From: Abyssalbus ytuae
Lineage (GTDB): Bacteria > Bacteroidota > Bacteroidia > Flavobacteriales > Flavobacteriaceae
Direction of reading: 5' to 3'
Length of the DNA stretch: 64,000 bases
Assembly: GCF_022807975.1 (NCBI RefSeq)
Contig: NZ_CP094358.1
Coordinates: 1,674,001 to 1,738,000, forward strand
The translations under genes and the position numbers were made by a program. Of this stretch, positions 53,217-63,182 are shown piece by piece. A model generated the notes under the pieces. The model saw nothing but the letters and a program-made list of their open reading frames with translations. It made no database searches and was not told the origin of the DNA. Position 1 is the stretch's first letter; each line of letters opens with the position of its first letter.

Positions 53217-53693
53217 TTAATATACTTTTAAAATTATTGGCAGATTAAATTTTGTGGCTACCGGAATATCTCTTTTTAAAGCCGGATAAATAACCGGTAA
53301 ATTTTCAATAGCAACCTTAATATATTCATCCAGTTGTGGTATTTGTTGGTTTATAACCGCACTTTTTTGTATTTCAAGTATACTTACCTTTCCCTCATTG
53401 GAAATTAAGAGTTTTACATTAACCGTATCATTCAAATTCCTTCTGACCTCTATTCTTTGATAAGAAAGTTCATTTAATATATAATTAATCAGAGTAGTTT
53501 GAAAACAGTCTTTTTGTACTGTTTTAGAAGCAGTTTCATCACAATTTTCAAAAAGCGGATATTTATCTACATCGTTCCAATTAATGCTTTGCATTTCTTT
53601 TTCTAAAAGCTGCTCCTTGTCTGCCTTCTTCAATCCAAAATATTCACAGGAAATCACAAGTGTAAAAAGTATTAAAAAAACGTACTTCTGCAT
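53217..53693 (-). CDS. Lipoprotein with TonB C-terminal-like domain
   Basis: 158 residues. The N-terminus is a lipoprotein signal (MQKYVFLILFTLVISC, Cys16). The C-terminal half (about 85-157; NDTVNVKLLISNEGKVSILEI to FNLPIILKV) has the strand-helix-strand pattern of TonB-type C-terminal domains, as in many Flavobacteriaceae proteins. There is no TonB membrane anchor, so it is not a classic energy transducer. Convergent with the BI-1 gene with a 6-bp gap. Confidence 0.75.
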   Translation of the reverse strand: MQKYVFLILFTLVISCEYFGLKKADKEQLLEKEMQSINWNDVDKYPLFENCDETASKTVQKDCFQTTLINYILNELSYQRIEVRRNLNDTVNVKLLISNEGKVSILEIQKSAVINQQIPQLDEYIKVAIENLPVIYPALKRDIPVATKFNLPIILKVY

Positions 53694-53805
53694 TAATTAG
53701 TTGATTAACTACCGAAAATTACGATTTTTTCAATAACTATCCTGCTTTCATTTTTGGAAATGATGTAACAAACTTTCATTACCTTCGTCTTATTAAAGAA
53801 AAAAA

Positions 53806-54321
53806 ATGGATATCCTTTTAATATTTTTAGGTTTTATATTTATAATTCTGGGCATTTTAGGTAGTTTTCTGCCTGTATTACCGGGCCCTCCGTTAAGCTG
53901 GGTGGGTTTGCTTATTCTTCATCTCACAAAAAGTATCCCGATGAACTGGACTTTTCTGGGTATAACACTAGGGATTGCGTTGCTAATTTTTATTTTAGAT
54001 TATGTAATACCCGTGGTTGGCACTAAAAAATTTGGTGGTACCAAATACGGAATGATTGGTACTACCGTGGGATTACTGGTAGCTATATTTTTTCCTGTTT
54101 TAGGCCCGTTTGGAATTATAATATGGCCATTTGTAGGTGCATTGGTGGGTGAATTAATGAATAAAGCTGATAATAAGACCGCCACCAAAGCTGCTTTTGG
54201 TTCGTTCCTGGGATTTTTAACCGGAACATTTATGAAATTTTTAGTGGCTATTATTTATGCAGGACTTTTTGTTATGAAAGTGATTGAATACAGGGATGTA
54301 CTTTTTGATTTTAGTTCTTAA
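53806..54321 (+). CDS. DUF456 domain-containing membrane protein
   Basis: 171 residues with about four to five transmembrane helices. The opening ILLIFLGFIFIILGILGSFLPVLPGPPLSWVGLL and the glycine-rich KKFGGTKYGMIGTTVGLLVAIFFPVLGP are diagnostic of DUF456. Many Gly residues in the helices and a conserved GPP motif are visible. The function is unknown. Stands alone. Confidence 0.9.
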   Translation: MDILLIFLGFIFIILGILGSFLPVLPGPPLSWVGLLILHLTKSIPMNWTFLGITLGIALLIFILDYVIPVVGTKKFGGTKYGMIGTTVGLLVAIFFPVLGPFGIIIWPFVGALVGELMNKADNKTATKAAFGSFLGFLTGTFMKFLVAIIYAGLFVMKVIEYRDVLFDFSS

Positions 54322-54610
54322 TACACCCTCTTATTTTCACTATGATTAATCCAAAATTAAGCATTTCAATACGTGCATTTTGGGGATATTTGGAAAGCAA
54401 ATCATTGAAGCAGCGGGATAGTTCAGCTTCTTCTTTCCCCTGCACCCTTTTAAAAACAGACTCTCACTAACTAAAAAAGCCTTCCATTTTTCCGGTATTT
54501 ATCTCGGAAGGAAAGCCTTTCATTGGTTTAACTACTAAACCTCCATGCATCGCATGGAACAACACAACGTGACAAATATAACAATTTTTATATGATATAT
54601 AGTCAAAAAA
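54322..54610. other. Intergenic DNA without a clear gene
   Basis: A 42-codon frame (54342-54470, +) starts with ATG but has no recognisable features and ends in a Ser-rich stretch; it is not called. A weak hairpin (CCTTCC / GGAAGG) lies around 54482-54515. Nothing else is visible. Confidence 0.5.
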
Positions 54611-54635
54611 AAACCGATCATTAAGAGATCGGTTT
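54611..54635 (-). terminator. Terminator of the xylose operon
   Basis: AAACCGATC / GATCGGTTT stem (9 bp, 7-nt loop), followed on the minus strand by a long T-run. It lies 26 bp after the symporter gene, the last of the xylB-xylA-symporter run. Confidence 0.85.
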
Positions 54636-54660
54636 CTTTAACCATTTATAAAACTTATAA

Positions 54661-56313
54661 TTATCCCGTAAAATAACTTAGTATTGCAATTACTATAACT
54701 ACTAGCAATACCGAGAGCACAACATCAATTGTAGAATAACTTCCCTTACTAATTTCTTTATCTTCTGCTGTCAAAGTTCCAAAAGATAATCCTTTGATTG
54801 TTTTATAATCAGGCTCTGCTGTTGCCAAACTTACAACTACACACAATATAACCGAGAATATAAACATGAAGATGGCCATATGTGCAAAGTTGATGGTAGC
54901 AAACTTGTAGAGTATATTATTCAAATCTGCTCCGGCTGAAATTTGAGGTTGATAATAAATTTCGGTGCCAAGCCTCAATATTAACAAAAACAAACCCACC
55001 AATAAAGTAGTAATTGCAGCTTTAGAATTTACACGTTTCCATATAATTCCAAGTAAAAACACAGCCGTTACCGGTGGTGCTATATAAGATTGTACATTCT
55101 GCAAGTATTGGTACATAACCCCTCCTCCTATCTTCTCCATAATAGGAATCCAGATAATCCCTAACAGCACAATTATAGAAGTAGCTATTTTTCCTATAGC
55201 CAGAAGTTTTCTTTCACTTTCATTAGGTTTTAATTTTTTATATATATCGATAGTAAATATAGTTGAACAAGAGTTAAACACAGATGCTAATGAACTCATC
55301 AATGCTGCCATTAATCCACCCGCTACCAAACCTTTTAAACCAACTGGTAATAAAGTTTTAACAAGCATAGGAAAAGCTCTATCTGCTTTTTCTACACTAA
55401 ACATCTCCGGATTCTGAACGGTTAAAGCAAAAGCTATAATACCGGGAACCAAAAAAATAAGAATAGGAAGCAGTTTTAAGTAGGCCCCAAAAATCGCACC
55501 TCTCCTGCCAACGGTAATATTATTAGCCGCAAGGGTTCTTTGCACTATATACTGATCGGTACACCAATACCAGATCCCCACTACAGTACCTCCGAACAAA
55601 AGGCCGGTCCATGGAAACTGCGGATCAGTCATAGGTCTCCACATATTAAAATGCTGAGGACTTACCGTTGTTACTGTTTCCCGGAGTTGCCCCCAACCTC
55701 CAACTTCCTGTAAACCCAAAAAAGTGATTATAACTGAACCAAGAATAAGTACTACAGTCTGGAGGGTTTCTGTATAAATTACTGCTTTCATTCCTCCTAT
55801 CACGGTATAAATTCCGGTAAAAATTACAATTCCTATGGCTCCTGTCCAGAAATCTATTCCTAACAATTCAGAAACTACGATACCTCCGGCATAAATTGTA
55901 ACGGAAACTTTGGTAAGCACATAGGCAACCAGTGAGAATACAGATAAGAACCACCGGGATTTGCTGTCAAACCTTTTTTCCAGAAATTCGGGCATTGTAA
56001 ATGCTCCGCTTCTTATATAAAAAGGTAAAAACAACCACCCCAATAAAAGTACGATCCAGGCATGAAGTTCATAATGAGCCATGGGAGTACCCGATTCAAA
56101 TCCGGTTCCTGCCAGCCCCACCACATGTTCTGAACCTATATTTGAGGCAAAAATTGAAGCTCCAATAACAAACCATCCGACGTTCCTTCCGGCTAAAAAA
56201 TAATCTTCGGTATTTTTATTCTTTTGCAATACCACCCAAACGGCTACGCCAATAAGAGCTAAAAAATAAAGCCCCAACACCCACCAATCGGCGGTTTGTA
56301 AAACTGATTCCAT
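54661..56313 (-). CDS. Sodium/sugar symporter (SSS family), probable xylose uptake
   Basis: 550 residues with about fourteen transmembrane helices and SSS-family motifs: NTEDYFLAGRNVGWFVIGASIFASNIGSEH-type start (first helices), GGMKAVIYTETLQT, WYWCTDQYIVQRTLAA, and GLVAGGLMAALMSSLASVFNSCSTIFTIDIY with the Na+-site serines. It resembles SglT-type sugar transporters. The gene lies 24 bp after xylA in the same operon, so D-xylose or a xylose-containing sugar is the likely substrate. Confidence 0.92.
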   Translation of the reverse strand: MESVLQTADWWVLGLYFLALIGVAVWVVLQKNKNTEDYFLAGRNVGWFVIGASIFASNIGSEHVVGLAGTGFESGTPMAHYELHAWIVLLLGWLFLPFYIRSGAFTMPEFLEKRFDSKSRWFLSVFSLVAYVLTKVSVTIYAGGIVVSELLGIDFWTGAIGIVIFTGIYTVIGGMKAVIYTETLQTVVLILGSVIITFLGLQEVGGWGQLRETVTTVSPQHFNMWRPMTDPQFPWTGLLFGGTVVGIWYWCTDQYIVQRTLAANNITVGRRGAIFGAYLKLLPILIFLVPGIIAFALTVQNPEMFSVEKADRAFPMLVKTLLPVGLKGLVAGGLMAALMSSLASVFNSCSTIFTIDIYKKLKPNESERKLLAIGKIATSIIVLLGIIWIPIMEKIGGGVMYQYLQNVQSYIAPPVTAVFLLGIIWKRVNSKAAITTLLVGLFLLILRLGTEIYYQPQISAGADLNNILYKFATINFAHMAIFMFIFSVILCVVVSLATAEPDYKTIKGLSFGTLTAEDKEISKGSYSTIDVVLSVLLVVIVIAILSYFTG

Positions 56314-56337
56314 AATTAATATTTGGTTAGTTAGCTA

Positions 56338-57663
56338 CTAAACATACTGATTTATGATGTTTTCGTATAGTTCCTGCTTCCCGCTTATAGGTTTTATATC
56401 CTGATTTTCTGATGCATATTTATACAAATCTTCCAACCCTAATCTACCTTCTTCAAATTCTTTCCCTGTACCGGAATCAAAAGAAGCATATCTTTCCTTA
56501 CGCATTTTTATATAAGGAGATTTTTCAAGTACAGCAGCAGCAGTTATAAGTGCCCTTGCAAACACATCCATACCGCCAATATGTGCATGAAATATGTCAA
56601 CCAGGTCGGTAGAATTTCTTCTTATTTTAGCATCAAAATTAACTCCCCCTCCTTGTAGACCTCCTGCCTGCAATATAACCAGCATTGCCTGAGTCAATTC
56701 ATAAACATCTACCGGAAACTGATCAGTATCCCAACCATTTTGATAATCACCACGGTTTGCATCAATACTACCCAATAATCCATTATCAGCGGCCACTTGT
56801 AGTTCGTGCTCAAAAGTGTGTTGTGCTAAAGTGGCGTGATTTACTTCAACATTTAACTTAAAATCCTCTAAAAGATCATATTTGGTAAGAAAACCTACAA
56901 CGGTAGCAGCATCAAAATCATATTGGTGTTTTGAAGGTTCCATAGGTTTAGGTTCAATAAAGAAGGTTCCTTTAAAGCCCTGTTTTCTGGCATAATCCCT
57001 TGCCATGTGAAGAAACCGGGCAAAATGCTCCTGTTCTCGTTTCATGTCGGTATTTAGTAAAGACATATAACCTTCTCTTCCGCCCCAGAAAACATAATTT
57101 TCTCCTCCAAGTTTTATAGTGGCATCCAAAGCATTTTTTACCTGTGCCCCTGCATAGGCCAATACATTAAAATCAGGATTAGTAGCAGCACCGTTCATGT
57201 AACGTGGGTTACTGAAACAATTAGCGGTACCCCATAAAAGTTTTACTCCTGTTTCTTTTTGCTTCTCTAACGCATAATCAGTAATTATTTCCAGGTGTTT
57301 TTTTGATTCTTCAAGTGATTTTCCTTCAGCAATTAAATCAAAATCATGAAAGCAATAATACGGCGCTCCTATTTTTGTAATAAATTCAAAAGCAGCATCC
57401 ATTTTATCTTTAGCCTGCTGAACAGGGTCTTTACTTACAAGCCAGGGAAAATTTTGAGTAGGTGCACCAAACGGATCCCCTCCTGTACCTGTAAAAGTAT
57501 GCCAGTAGGAAACGGCAAATTTAAAATGCTCTTTCATTGTTTTACCGGCTACTACTTTGTTTTCATCATAATACTTAAACGCCAATGGATTGTCAGAAGA
57601 CTTTCCTTCATATTTTATCTTTTCAATACCTTTAAAGTATTCCTTTTCACCAATAGTTGACAT
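56338..57663 (-). CDS. xylA: Xylose isomerase
   Basis: 441 residues, typical of the group II enzymes. Catalytic and metal residues are in place: His in YCFHDFDL, the VFWGGREGY segment, the metal ligands in [18 protein letters not shown] and [18 protein letters not shown], and the later GSIDANRGD and [10 protein letters not shown]. It converts D-xylose to D-xylulose in the cytoplasm. The gene is 19 bp after xylB and 24 bp before the symporter, a complete uptake-isomerise-phosphorylate set. Confidence 0.97.
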   Translation of the reverse strand: MSTIGEKEYFKGIEKIKYEGKSSDNPLAFKYYDENKVVAGKTMKEHFKFAVSYWHTFTGTGGDPFGAPTQNFPWLVSKDPVQQAKDKMDAAFEFITKIGAPYYCFHDFDLIAEGKSLEESKKHLEIITDYALEKQKETGVKLLWGTANCFSNPRYMNGAATNPDFNVLAYAGAQVKNALDATIKLGGENYVFWGGREGYMSLLNTDMKREQEHFARFLHMARDYARKQGFKGTFFIEPKPMEPSKHQYDFDAATVVGFLTKYDLLEDFKLNVEVNHATLAQHTFEHELQVAADNGLLGSIDANRGDYQNGWDTDQFPVDVYELTQAMLVILQAGGLQGGGVNFDAKIRRNSTDLVDIFHAHIGGMDVFARALITAAAVLEKSPYIKMRKERYASFDSGTGKEFEEGRLGLEDLYKYASENQDIKPISGKQELYENIINQYV

Positions 57664-57682
57664 ATATTCTATTTTAATTAGG

Positions 57683-59161
57683 TTAATATAATTTACTTAA
57701 TTCTTGTTTCCAGTTATTATAAGCTTCTAAATATTCTTCTTTATTTTCAAGGGGCTTGTAGGTTTTTATTAATTCATCTTTGTAAATAGCATCACTAAAG
57801 CTTTTGAAAGCTCCTTTGCTGTAGCCGGCAGCTCTTGCCGCGCCGGTAGCGCCTGTAGTATCTATAATCTGAATGTCTTTCTCTAATAAGGTAGAAATGG
57901 TTTCTGAAAATATAGCTGCCCTGAACAAATTATCACCCCCGGCCTTTATCGTATTTAATACCACCCCATCTTCCCGCATTATTTCCATACCATATACAAA
58001 GGAAAATGCAATCCCTTCTAAAGAGGCCCTTAGCATATGGGCTTGTTTATGAACATTAAAGTTTAAATTTCTAATGCTGGCACCGTTATTTGAATTATTA
58101 AGCATTCTTTCTGCCCCGTTTCCATAAGGGTATATTTTTAAACCCTCAGAGCCTACAGGAGCCTGAGAAGCCAAATCATTCATTTCGTTATAACTCACAT
58201 TATTTGCTACCTGGGTTTTCATCCAGCTATATAAAATACCGGTACCGTTTATACAAAGTAATTTTCCTATACGCGGATGTGTTTTTGTATGATTTACATG
58301 AGCAAAATTGTTTATTCTGGTAGTTTCTTTAGATGAAATTTTATCAGAAACGGCATATACCACTCCTGAGGTACCCCCCGTGGCTGCAATATCGCCAGGT
58401 TCAAAAACATTCAGGGATAATGCATTATTGGGCTGATCGCCTGCCCTGTATAATACCGGTATACCTTCCTTTAATCCTCCTAATTCACCTGCTGAAGCTT
58501 TGATCAAAGTTCCCTGTTCGGAAAAAACAGGAACAATTTCAGGTATTAATTCTGTACTGATTCCTGCATTCTCAAATAACCAATATGCCGGTTGATCATT
58601 CTTAAAATCCCACATAATCCCTTCGGACAAACCGGAGGGGGTGGTAGTGCATTTTCCGGTAATTTTAAGGGCTATATAATCTCCCGGAAGCATAAATTTA
58701 TATACTTTGCTAAACACTTCCGGCTCATTTTCTTTAACCCACTTTAATTTAGATAAAGTAAAATTACCGGGGGAATTCAGTAAATTCAATGTACACTTTT
58801 GGGTATCCTGCCTGAAAAGCTTATCCCCTTCTCCAATTGCCCTGCTATCGCACCAGATTATTGAAGGTCGCAAAGGCTTCAGGTTTTTGTCAACTAAAAC
58901 CAGTCCGTGCATCTGGTAAGAAATACCTATTCCTTCAATAGCTTTAGGATTCACCCTGGTTTGAGATAAAAGCTTTTTGGTTACTTCACAAACATTTTCC
59001 CACCAGGTATCGGGATTTTGTTCAGCCCATCCGATTTTTTCAGATAAAATTTGCATTTCTTTATCAGGATATTGGGTAACTCCCACTACTTTGCCATTGT
59101 TCTTTTCTATAACAGAGGCTTTAATTGAAGAGCTTCCAATATCATATCCTATAAAATACAT
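57683..59161 (-). CDS. xylB: Xylulokinase (FGGY family)
   Basis: 492 residues with the two-domain FGGY kinase fold. N-terminal [13 protein letters not shown] (phosphate-binding), [16 protein letters not shown] (sugar site), and [12 protein letters not shown] with the catalytic Asp, then GGTSGVVYA and [14 protein letters not shown] at the ATP site. It phosphorylates D-xylulose to enter the pentose-phosphate pathway. It is the first gene of the operon and is preceded by a LacI-type operator palindrome (59185-59202). Confidence 0.95.
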   Translation of the reverse strand: MYFIGYDIGSSSIKASVIEKNNGKVVGVTQYPDKEMQILSEKIGWAEQNPDTWWENVCEVTKKLLSQTRVNPKAIEGIGISYQMHGLVLVDKNLKPLRPSIIWCDSRAIGEGDKLFRQDTQKCTLNLLNSPGNFTLSKLKWVKENEPEVFSKVYKFMLPGDYIALKITGKCTTTPSGLSEGIMWDFKNDQPAYWLFENAGISTELIPEIVPVFSEQGTLIKASAGELGGLKEGIPVLYRAGDQPNNALSLNVFEPGDIAATGGTSGVVYAVSDKISSKETTRINNFAHVNHTKTHPRIGKLLCINGTGILYSWMKTQVANNVSYNEMNDLASQAPVGSEGLKIYPYGNGAERMLNNSNNGASIRNLNFNVHKQAHMLRASLEGIAFSFVYGMEIMREDGVVLNTIKAGGDNLFRAAIFSETISTLLEKDIQIIDTTGATGAARAAGYSKGAFKSFSDAIYKDELIKTYKPLENKEEYLEAYNNWKQELSKLY

Positions 59162-59184
59162 AACTTGTTTTAATCTTTTAAATT

Positions 59185-59202
59185 AACGCAATCGATTTCG
59201 TT
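59185..59202. promoter_or_regulatory. LacI-family operator upstream of xylB
   Basis: AACGCAATCGATTTCGTT is an 18-bp palindrome with one mismatched pair and a central CG, typical of LacI-family operators. It lies 23 bp before the xylB ATG, just downstream of a -7-like TATTTTTA (59212-59205, minus), a position suited to repression. Confidence 0.6.
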
Positions 59203-59322
59203 GATAAAAATAATTTATTTATTTGGATAAAACACTTCATTTTTAACAGAAATTATAAGTATCACATATTTTTTTATTTTTTTGATGATTATTAAAAACC
59301 TTTTATGGTTTTTTTAAATATG

Positions 59323-59334
59323 CTATACGTTTAG
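59323..59334. promoter_or_regulatory. Second palindrome, candidate autoregulatory operator of the LacI gene
   Basis: CTATACGTTTAG is a 12-bp palindrome with one mismatched pair centred on CG, nested inside a wider inverted repeat ATGCTA (59320-59325) / TAGCAT (59338-59343). It lies 88 bp before the LacI ATG. Its half-sites differ from those of the xylB operator, so the link is tentative. Confidence 0.35.
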
Positions 59335-59421
59335 AATTAGCATTTTAAGTAAATACCATTAATTTTGCTTATATTTATTAATAAAGGCTTATTACCTCTG
59401 CAGGAAATACGTAATCAACGA

Positions 59422-60540
59422 ATGAAAATAAAAAAAGAAGTCACAATATATGATATTGCCAAAGAGTTAAATTATTCACCATCCACTATATCAAGGGCAC
59501 TGAAAGGGCATAGCAGTATTAGTAAGAAAACCACTAAAGAGATAAGGGAATATGCCCGGCGTATGGGTTACAGACCTAATTCTTTGGCCGCAAGCCTCCG
59601 GAATAACCGGAGTAATACCATAGGCATAATGATTGCCAGGATAAACAGGCCGTTCGTTTCATCTTTAATAAGCGGAATAGAAGAAAGTGCCCGTAAAGAA
59701 GGCTTTAATGTGATTATAAGTCAATCCAATGACCTTTATGCCAATGAGGTAAATAATGCCAAGGCTTTATATGACACCAGAATAAGCGGACTGATAGTTT
59801 CTCTTTCTATGGAAACAAAAAAACTTACTCATTTTAAACAGTTTTTTGATCTTGATATTCCTGTAGTGTTTGTTGACAGGGTTCCGAAAGAAATTGAAAC
59901 CTATAAAGTTATTATAGACAACTATTCGGCAGGCTATAAAGCCACCCAGCATTTAATTGAGCAAGGCTGTAAGAGAATAGCCCATTTTGCCGGGGCACAG
60001 CATGTGAATGTATATAATGAAAGAAAAAAAGGCTATATAGATGCCCTGATTGATAATAACATACCTGTGGATGAAGGTTTAATCATAAACTTTGATACTT
60101 TAAGCTTTGAAGAAGGTGAAAAAGCAACCAATTTACTTATGGAGATGCAAAACCCTCCGGATGGTATATTTTCTTCTAATGACACTGCTGCGGTAAGTGC
60201 CATACTCACTGCAAAAAAACGAAACATAAGAATTCCTGATGATCTGGCTGTAATTGGCTTTAATGATGACCCTTTAGCTTCCATAGTAGACCCTGGTTTA
60301 TCCACTATAACACATCCTGCTGCCGAAATGGGAAAAATTTCTGCAGAAACAATACTAGAACATCTTAAACTTGGAAATAATAAAAAAAAGAAATCCCACA
60401 CCTATATATTAAGTACTGAACTTTTAATAAGGGAATCATCAAACAGAAAAAAAAAAGTTAGAAACCAAAAAAGCGGGGTAACCAAAGGCTTAATTGAGGA
60501 AATAAACTTACCAGCATCAAAGCCACCAGCATTGCAATAA
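59422..60540 (+). CDS. LacI-family transcriptional regulator, probable xylose regulator
   Basis: 372 residues from the ATG at 59422 (MKIKKEVTIYDIAKELNYSPSTISRALKG), which places the HTH at the N-terminus; the frame extends 19 codons upstream without features. The HTH is followed by the hinge region and a periplasmic-binding-protein-like effector domain (NTIGIMIARINRPFVSSLISGIEE, DIPVVFVDRVP, DGIFSSNDTAAVSAI, VIGFNDDP). Normal family members end near LLIRESS. Here a basic tail of about 30 residues continues 83 bp into the convergent dctM gene. Divergence from xylB suggests it controls the xylose operon. Confidence 0.92.
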   Translation: MKIKKEVTIYDIAKELNYSPSTISRALKGHSSISKKTTKEIREYARRMGYRPNSLAASLRNNRSNTIGIMIARINRPFVSSLISGIEESARKEGFNVIISQSNDLYANEVNNAKALYDTRISGLIVSLSMETKKLTHFKQFFDLDIPVVFVDRVPKEIETYKVIIDNYSAGYKATQHLIEQGCKRIAHFAGAQHVNVYNERKKGYIDALIDNNIPVDEGLIINFDTLSFEEGEKATNLLMEMQNPPDGIFSSNDTAAVSAILTAKKRNIRIPDDLAVIGFNDDPLASIVDPGLSTITHPAAEMGKISAETILEHLKLGNNKKKKSHTYILSTELLIRESSNRKKKVRNQKSGVTKGLIEEINLPASKPPALQ

Positions 60541-61744
60541 ATAAAGGCAATAAAGGTTTAATTACTTTTTGAATAGACGTTTTTGCCACGCCTACCCCAA
60601 TAAACAATACAGCCCCCACAGGAGGAGTACATAAACCTATACACAGGTTAAGAACCATGATTATTCCAAAGTGAACAGGGTCTATACCCAAAGCAGTAGT
60701 AACAGGTAAAAAAATGGGGGTAAAAATCAATACCGCAGGTGTCATATCCATAAATATACCTACAAAAAGTAATGTCAGATTAATAATTATAAGAACTAAC
60801 ACTTTGTTATCACTAATACTTAAAAGAGCATTGGTAACATCCTGAGGAATATTTTCATAAGACATTACCCACGACATGGCTATAGACATGGCAATAAGCA
60901 TCATTACAATGGCTATGGTTTCAGAAGCAGCCACAAAAATGGATTTCAGATTGTATATAGATATTTCTTTATAAATAAAAGCTAATACCAAACAATATAA
61001 AACAGCCACAGAAGAAGCCTCCGTAGCCGTAAAAATACCTGCTACTATACCCCCTATAACCACTATTAATAAAAACAAACTGGGTAAAGCAGATAAACAA
61101 GTTTTAACTAAAATTTTAAATGAAGTTTTATTCCCGGTAGGGTATCCCTTTTTTTTTGCCCAGATATATGCTACTATCATAAGCAATAATCCTGTTAATA
61201 TTCCCGGAATGTAACCCGCTAAAAATAAAGCCCCGATGCTTACCCCGCCACTTGCGAGAGAATATACTATAAAAATATTACTTGGCGGAATTACCAGACC
61301 GGTGGTAGCAGATGTTACATTTACCGCTACCCCAAATTCTTTACTATAACCTTCTTTTTCCATCTGATCGGACATAAAACTTCCTATTGCTGCCGCAGCT
61401 GCCCCGGCAGAGCCGGCAATGGCCCCAAAAAGCATGGCAGAAACGATATTTACATGTGCTAAGCCGCCGGGTAATGAACCTACCAAAGCCTTGGCAAATT
61501 CTATTAAGCGTTTGGCTATGCCCCCACTGTTCATAATATGTCCTGCAAGTATAAAAAAAGGAATTGCCAGTAAAGAAAAACTATCAAGGCCTGTTACCAC
61601 CCGCTGCGAAATGGTGGTTAATGCCGGAAGTGTTTGCATACTCAGTAAAATTGTCAATAAAGCCGATATACCTATACTCCATGCTACAGGTACTCTTAAA
61701 GCTATTAAAATAATAAAACTGAGAACTAATACGGTTACTTCCAT
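60458..61744 (-). CDS. dctM: TRAP transporter large permease (DctM)
   Basis: 428 residues with about twelve to thirteen transmembrane helices, the size of DctM subunits. Motifs include ALRVPVAWSIGISALL, PFFILAGHIMNSGGIAKRLIEFA, GAIAGSAGAAAAAIGS, and VTSATTGLVIPPSNIFIVYS in the first half and DMTPAVLIFTPIFLPV in the second. It forms the sodium-coupled channel of the TRAP system with DctQ (5-bp gap upstream). Its 3' end overlaps the convergent LacI gene tail. Confidence 0.95.
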   Translation of the reverse strand: MEVTVLVLSFIILIALRVPVAWSIGISALLTILLSMQTLPALTTISQRVVTGLDSFSLLAIPFFILAGHIMNSGGIAKRLIEFAKALVGSLPGGLAHVNIVSAMLFGAIAGSAGAAAAAIGSFMSDQMEKEGYSKEFGVAVNVTSATTGLVIPPSNIFIVYSLASGGVSIGALFLAGYIPGILTGLLLMIVAYIWAKKKGYPTGNKTSFKILVKTCLSALPSLFLLIVVIGGIVAGIFTATEASSVAVLYCLVLAFIYKEISIYNLKSIFVAASETIAIVMMLIAMSIAMSWVMSYENIPQDVTNALLSISDNKVLVLIIINLTLLFVGIFMDMTPAVLIFTPIFLPVTTALGIDPVHFGIIMVLNLCIGLCTPPVGAVLFIGVGVAKTSIQKVIKPLLPLFIAMLVALMLVSLFPQLSLWLPRFFGF

Positions 61745-61749
61745 AGCTT

Positions 61750-62205
61750 TTATTTATTTTGAAAAAAATGATTGATTTTATAATAAACAATTAATATTCC
61801 CGACAAGGGAAATATTAAATAGACCACACCCATTGGTAACCTCAAAGCTGGGGAGGTTTGCCCTAAACTAAGAGAAATATATACATACCGTAAACCCCCA
61901 ATAACAAAAACCGATAAAACAAAAAGAATAATAATCGAATCGATAAAATACTGTAATTTTTTTTGATTCTTCTTATTAAGGTAATTAGGAAGAATATCTA
62001 TGGCAATGTGTATATTTTTACCCGATGCATACGCTGCACCCAATACCCCTACCCAGATAAGTAAAAATCTTGCTAATTCATCCGTCCATGAACTCTGGTT
62101 GCCTGCCACATACCTTGTAAAGACCCCCCAAAGCACATCCAGAACCATAAAAGCGAGTAAAACTGCAAGTGCCCATTCTAAGAATTTATCAACTTTTATC
62201 TTCAC
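61750..62205 (-). CDS. dctQ: TRAP transporter small permease (DctQ)
   Basis: 151 residues with four transmembrane helices. LEWALAVLLAFMVLDVLWGVFTRYV and SSWTDELARFLLIWVGVLGAAYASGKNIHIAIDIL are the characteristic DctQ segments. It forms the membrane unit with DctM. Its start overlaps the dctP stop by one base, and the substrate-binding partner is DctP encoded upstream. Confidence 0.93.
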   Translation of the reverse strand: MKIKVDKFLEWALAVLLAFMVLDVLWGVFTRYVAGNQSSWTDELARFLLIWVGVLGAAYASGKNIHIAIDILPNYLNKKNQKKLQYFIDSIIILFVLSVFVIGGLRYVYISLSLGQTSPALRLPMGVVYLIFPLSGILIVYYKINHFFQNK

Positions 62206-63182
62206 TATTTTATTTTTTTTATTTCAGAAATAAGATCATATAATTCCGGGTTACCGGTCTTTAAGTCTTCTATCATACCCGCCGCATTTAACTTAAACAG
62301 GGTTTTATCCGGGTAGTTAACCTTAACATTTGCTTCTTTTATGGCTTTTAAAGATTTTTCTTCAGCTTCTTTCCAAAGCTTACGTTGGTATAATGTTGCA
62401 TCTTTTACAGCTTTCATTAACCATTCTTTTTCCTGTCCGGACAAATCATTCCATACAATTGTACTTATCACCAGTATATCAGGTATGGCAGAATGTTCAT
62501 CAACTGAAAAATATTTACACACTTCATAATGCCTGGAGGTATAAAAACTTGGTAAGTTATTTTCTGCTCCTTCAACTACCCCCTGTTGTAGGGCAGTATA
62601 AAGTTCTCCCCATGAAATAGGTGTGGGGGCGGCATCAAAACTTTTAACCAATTCTATAGCTGTAGGGCTTTGCATAACCCTTATTTTCATTCCCTTTAAA
62701 TCTTCAGGTTTTTCAACAGGCTTATTTTTTGTATAAAACGACCGGCTGCCCGCATCAAAATAAGTAAGGCCTCTAAGCCAGTATTTCTCACCATCAAGAA
62801 GCAATTTTTTTCCTATATCGCCATCATAAACTTTATACCTGGCTTCTGCATTTTCAAATATATAAGGATAGCCAAAAACCTCAAGTTGAGGTGAAAAGTT
62901 TTCCATTACCGCTGCCGATACTTTGGTCATTCCTAAACTTCCTATTTGCAACAACTCTAGGCACTGACGTTCCGAACCTAACTGACTACTGGGATAAATC
63001 TGAATTTGTAATTTACCTTGAGAATTTTCATCAACTCTTTCGGCCAGGTATACCATTGCCTTATGAACAGGATGTGTAACCCCCAGGCTATGAGCAAGTT
63101 TTATATATTTTATATGATTATCACTTTTACACGAGGAAAAAAATAACAATACGCAGAAAAAGAACATTGAAAAAACCCTCAT
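62205..63182 (-). CDS. dctP: TRAP transporter substrate-binding lipoprotein (DctP)
   Basis: 325 residues. The N-terminus is a lipoprotein signal (MRVFSMFFFCVLLFFSSC, Cys18), so the binding protein is tethered to a membrane, unlike the free periplasmic DctP of proteobacteria. Core motifs are LAHSLGVTHPVHKAM, YPSSQLGSERQCLELLQIG, LKGMKIRVMQSPTAIELVKSFDAAPTP (with the carboxylate-binding Arg in KIRVMQSP), and EGAENNLPSF. The adjacent KDPG aldolase suggests uronate or aldonate as ligand. One-base overlaps on both sides show tight coupling. Confidence 0.95.
   Translation of the reverse strand: MRVFSMFFFCVLLFFSSCKSDNHIKYIKLAHSLGVTHPVHKAMVYLAERVDENSQGKLQIQIYPSSQLGSERQCLELLQIGSLGMTKVSAAVMENFSPQLEVFGYPYIFENAEARYKVYDGDIGKKLLLDGEKYWLRGLTYFDAGSRSFYTKNKPVEKPEDLKGMKIRVMQSPTAIELVKSFDAAPTPISWGELYTALQQGVVEGAENNLPSFYTSRHYEVCKYFSVDEHSAIPDILVISTIVWNDLSGQEKEWLMKAVKDATLYQRKLWKEAEEKSLKAIKEANVKVNYPDKTLFKLNAAGMIEDLKTGNPELYDLISEIKKIK

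Noticed and set aside
54342-54470. 42-codon frame between the DUF456 gene and the symporter
   Set aside because: No domain, signal or membrane features, and composition unlike the neighbours.
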